DNA from: Lentibacillus jeotgali
Lineage (GTDB): Bacteria; Bacillota; Bacilli; Bacillales; Amphibacillaceae
Direction of reading: 5' to 3'
Assembly: GCF_000224785.1 (NCBI RefSeq)
Contig: NZ_AGAV01000019.1
Coordinates: 124,001 to 188,000, forward strand
Length of the DNA stretch: 64,000 bases
The notes under the pieces were generated by a model. That model saw nothing but the letters and a program-made list of their open reading frames with translations. It was not told the origin of the DNA and did not search any database. Position numbers and translations under genes: made by a program. This document shows, one piece after another, positions 60,802 through 64,000 of the stretch; positions within the stretch are counted from its first letter, which is position 1; each line of letters starts with the position of its first letter.

Positions 60802-62865
60802 CTCCTGTATGAATTCCCAGGCTTTTTCTGTATCTGTCGTCGGCTGATGACACGCAAAATTTTCACAGACGTAAATCGTGAGTGCATTATCCAACTGCCT
60901 ATATTCGGAGACGAACGGCGCGACTTCACCGAGCTTATCAGCATTATTGCCGGCCAGGAGTGTCACATCAGGCAAGAATGTTTGCTGAAGGTCGACTGTA
61001 AACGGATTCGACTCTCCAAGCACCACAACTTCTTTTGTCGGATTTTCCATGAGCATCAGACTTTGGATGAAGTGGACGCCGGCAACGGGGACCTGGATGA
61101 TATCTTCATAAAAGGTGTGATACATTTCTTCGAGCTTATCCAGATAGTCTGTATCGCCGGTCAGATACCCCATTTTAACAAGCATAACACCTGCGACACC
61201 ATTACCGGATGGAAGTGCGCCATCATAGACTGCCTTTTCCCTTGACAGCAGCTCTTCGCTGTCATGGCCATTGAAGAAAAATCCACCCTGGTCGTTATCC
61301 CAGAATAAATCAATCATGTCATTGGCCAGGGTGCGTGCCTGTTTGAGATATTTCAGTGAAAACGTCGTCTCATACAGTTCAGTATAAGCCCACAAAAGAA
61401 AGGCATAATCATCCAGGTAGCCGTTATATTTAACTTCACCGTCACGATAGCGGGCCATCACTCTGCCATTCTGAATAAGGTTCTGTTCGATGAAATTCAT
61501 GCTGTTTTCAGCAGCTTTGGTGTACTTTGGTTCAGCAAAGGCTTTACCGGCTTTTGCCAGTGCGGCAATCATCATGCTATTCCACGATGTCAGGATTTTG
61601 TCGTCCACGTGTGGATAAACACGTTTCTCGCGTGCTGACAGCAGTTGCTCTCGTGCTTCGTCGAGTCGGTGATGAAGTTCTGAAACGCTCATGTCATTCG
61701 CTTTGGCGATGGCTTCTGAGTCGGTGTTCAACAGGTTTGGAATGTTTTTACCTTCAAAGTTGCCATCAGGCGTTATGCCGTAAACAGCTGCATAAATATC
61801 ACCAAGTTCTTCGCCGAGGATGTTGAATATTTCATCGTAATCCCATACATAATATTTGCCTTCAATGCCTTCTGAATCAGCATCAATCGCCGAATTAAAG
61901 CCGCCTTCAGAACAGTGCATTTCTCTCACCACAAATGTGATAATCTGCTCGCTGATCGTTTTGTATAATGGATTTTTGGTGATCTGGTAGCATTCTGTAT
62001 ATGCCATCAGCAGCAATGCATTATCATAAAGCATTTTTTCAAAGTGCGGGACGAGCCATTTCTCATCGGTGGAATAGCGTGCGAACCCGAATCCGACATG
62101 ATCGTAAATCCCGCCTTTTGCCATTGCCTGCAATGTACTTTCTGTCATTTTCAAAGCAGCGGTGTTGCCTGTGAAATGATAGTACCTCAGCAGATACAGC
62201 AAATTTTGCGGAGTGGGGAATTTTGGTGCCGAACCAAATCCGCCATACGTAAAGTCAAATCGTTTTCCGAGCTGTTTGAAAACCTTGTCAGTCATCTCTT
62301 GGGTGAGGCGGTTTTCACTTTTGGCTGTAACAGTCTTCTCCAAGGCATCGGTTACACTTTTGGTCACCTCATCGATATGATCTGGTTCCTGTTTATATCT
62401 TTCGTAAAGCTGGGTAAGAACATCCATGATCCCGGGCATCCCGTATTTACTGACACGCGGGAAATAAGTTCCCGCATAAAACGGCACTTTATCCGGTGTC
62501 ATAAAAATGGATAACGGCCAGCCGCCCTGACCGGTCATCATCTGGCAAACCTTCATGTAAACTGAGTCAATATCCGGCCTTTCCTCGCGGTCGACTTTTA
62601 TAGCCACGTAATGATCGTTTAGGTAAGAAGCGACTTCCTTATCTTCAAACGACTCATGAGCGAGAACGTGACACCAATGGCAAGTGGATTGTTAACCATG
62701 CTAGGAGTACCCTATAGAGAGGAATATAGGCTTATTTTCAGCTTTTGCCATTGCAAAAGCCTCATCGCCCCAGGGAAACCAATCTACAGGGTTATAAGCA
62801 TGTTGCAACAGGTATGGACTTTTTTCATTGATCAATCTGTTGGCATGACGATGCTCTTTAGACAT
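60793..62865 (-). pseudogene. yyaL: yyaL (DUF255 thioredoxin-like/glucosidase-like protein), broken by an 18-bp insertion
   Basis: The intact form would be about 684 aa, like B. subtilis YyaL. An N-terminal thioredoxin-like domain ([46 protein letters not shown]) is followed by an (alpha/alpha)6 barrel domain to the C-terminus. Between GYS and TCHWC lie 18 extra bases with in-frame TAG and TAA. Reading frame is the same before and after. So the product either stops after about 54 residues, or restarts downstream (for example GTG 62607) without the CxxC motif. ATG 62865 follows AAAGGAG. Confidence 0.82.
62686..62703 (-). other. 18-bp insertion with two stop codons inside yyaL
   Basis: On the minus strand the codons read TAC TCC, then TAG CAT GGT TAA CAA TCC, then ACT TGC. 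Removing the 18 bases restores the family sequence GYSTCHWCH exactly. The insertion is flanked by TCC on both sides, like a 3-bp target duplication left by an excised element. Confidence 0.75.
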
Positions 62866-63099
62866 GGTGACATCAACTCCTTTCATAATAAAGAATCTAG
62901 CTTTAGTCTAACAACTCACAATGGAAATATCCAAAATATAGAAGGTAACATAAGAGGCTGGAGCATTATGGTACATAAATGATGGTTCGAGGTGTCATTT
63001 TTACTGGAATTTTTGTACAGCCTCTTAACTGCTAGTACATAACATAGGTAAATATTGGGGATGGCTAAAGTAACATGACAGGTTATTGGAGGGAGAAAA

Positions 63100-64000
63100 T
63101 TGGAACCTGAAAAGGATGTCAAGCTGACTTCAGCAGAAATCACACAGCTTTGGACAGCATACATGAATGAAAGTGCAAATATATGTCAATTTCAATATTT
63201 TTTGGCTAAAGTCGAGGATAAGGAAATAAGACCTATTATTCAACATGTTTTGGAGTTGGCTCAGTCACATATTAACAAAATAACTGAAATTTTTAATAAG
63301 GAAAATTACCCAATCCCATATGGGTTTAAAATGGAGGAAGATGTTGATATAACTGCCCCTAGACTTTATGCTGATACCCTTATTTTGAACTACCTTCATA
63401 CAATGGGAGGAATTGTTATACAGGCATATGGACTTGGTGTACAACTGGCTGTTAGGGCGGATGTTTACAGCTTTTTTGCTGAATGCCTTCAACAAGCCAC
63501 AGAAACACTGAGAGAAATAAGAGAATTGATGTTATCAAAGGGGATTTTCATTAGGATGCCAAATCTCCCCATACCAGAAAGTTATGATTTTGTAAAAAAT
63601 AAAAGTTTTCTTTCTGGTTACTTTGGAGAAAGGAGACCATTGACAGGAACAGAAATAACAAATCTTAACTTAAATTTTCAAAGAAATGCCTTAGGCGCTG
63701 CAGTCATGATCGGATTCAGTCAGGTGGCAAAGTCTAAAGAGGTAAGGCAGTTTCTTGTCAGGGGAAAGGAAATTGCCCAGAAGCATTGTGAGGTTTTTGG
63801 CTCAATTTTGCATGAGGATGATATACCTGTGCCCATGACATGGAATACAGAAGTCACAGACTCAACTGCGTTTACCTTTTCAGATAAGTTTATGATGTTT
63901 TTAACAACAGCTTTAATTGCCTTAAGTGTTGGATTTTATGGAACGAGCATGTCAATGAGTCCTAGGCGAGATTTAGGAACACAATATGGCAGATTATCAG
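63100..64000 (+). CDS. DUF3231 family protein (partial, runs off the window)
   Basis: The first 300 residues, open to the window end. Two related four-helix, ferritin-like halves (about 1-160 and 175-300), the usual DUF3231 double layout: first LTSAEITQLWTAYMNESANI with AQSHINKI, then LTGTEITNLNLNFQRNALG with GKEIAQKHCEVF. These proteins are often found in spore formers; their function is unknown. TTG 63100 is behind GGAGGGA. The coding DNA is more AT-rich than neighbouring genes. Confidence 0.82.
   Translation, partial: MEPEKDVKLTSAEITQLWTAYMNESANICQFQYFLAKVEDKEIRPIIQHVLELAQSHINKITEIFNKENYPIPYGFKMEEDVDITAPRLYADTLILNYLHTMGGIVIQAYGLGVQLAVRADVYSFFAECLQQATETLREIRELMLSKGIFIRMPNLPIPESYDFVKNKSFLSGYFGERRPLTGTEITNLNLNFQRNALGAAVMIGFSQVAKSKEVRQFLVRGKEIAQKHCEVFGSILHEDDIPVPMTWNTEVTDSTAFTFSDKFMMFLTTALIALSVGFYGTSMSMSPRRDLGTQYGRLS

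Noticed and set aside
1-64000. tRNA, rRNA, prophage structural genes, complete insertion sequences
   Set aside because: I read both strands for tRNA TTCRA/acceptor patterns, rRNA blocks and transposase or phage capsid motifs and saw none. Only small non-coding repeats and one phage-like small gene were found.

Overview
The window looks like chromosome from a moderately halophilic, endospore-forming member of the Bacillaceae (the Virgibacillus/Lentibacillus/Oceanobacillus side of the family). Signs of this are an alpha/beta small acid-soluble spore protein, a YtaF-type sporulation membrane protein, strong Shine-Dalgarno sites with many GTG/TTG starts, three NhaC-type and two AbgT-type transporters, an ectoine-degradation cluster, and interspersed repeats of a kind common in this family. 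The genus is an inference.

Layout. 1-6050: end of an SDR gene, then a complete rbsRKDACB ribose operon with two mirrored LacI-type operators and a probable cre site. 6050-16600: mixed single genes (a small insertion element, P5C dehydrogenase, an SsuABC-type ABC transporter, an M19 dipeptidase, a flavin reductase, an EamA exporter, flavodoxin), ending in a deletion scar that joins a class III aminotransferase to an APC permease. 16700-30000: the most interesting catabolic block: a DoeA/EutD-type ectoine hydrolase, a divergent 2-hydroxyacid dehydrogenase, a FadR-type GntR regulator, a class III aminotransferase, an aldehyde dehydrogenase, RidA, an M20 deacylase, an EutB-like PLP dehydratase, D-amino acid transaminase, alanine racemase and an NhaC antiporter. 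The hydrolase and regulator genes carry the same 16-bp operator at the same distance from their -10 boxes. 30000-37100: aldo/keto reductase, AbgT transporter, YitT, an MmgE/PrpD gene fused to the tail of a phosphosulfolactate-synthase-like gene, and several repeat elements. 37110-43802 (minus strand): a seven-gene glycosylation operon, dTDP-sugar synthesis (RmlA, RmlB, WecE-like, WecD-like) plus a polyprenyl-phosphate glycosyltransferase, a small DMT-type flippase candidate and a multi-membrane-span GT-C-like protein. 44000-64000: rpiA, a truncated Gfo/Idh gene, glycerate kinase, HAD phosphatase, SASP, NhaC, PepF, YesK, CvfB, YtaF, TopB, AbgT, NhaC, a CHY zinc finger protein, small proteins, a yyaL gene broken by an 18-bp insertion, and the start of a DUF3231 gene.

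How it fits together. The four enzyme classes needed to turn ectoine into aspartate (hydrolase, N-acetyl-diaminobutyrate deacylase, diaminobutyrate transaminase, aspartate-semialdehyde dehydrogenase) all sit together here, with an EutB-like dehydratase and RidA that could deal with the hydroxylated branch. The minus-strand glycosylation operon has the three membrane-side parts of a three-component surface glycosylation system together with the genes for its own nucleotide sugar. At least three deletion scars, one 18-bp insertion with stop codons, one 147-bp insertion with a 9-bp target duplication and several repeat families show that this is an actively rearranging chromosome.
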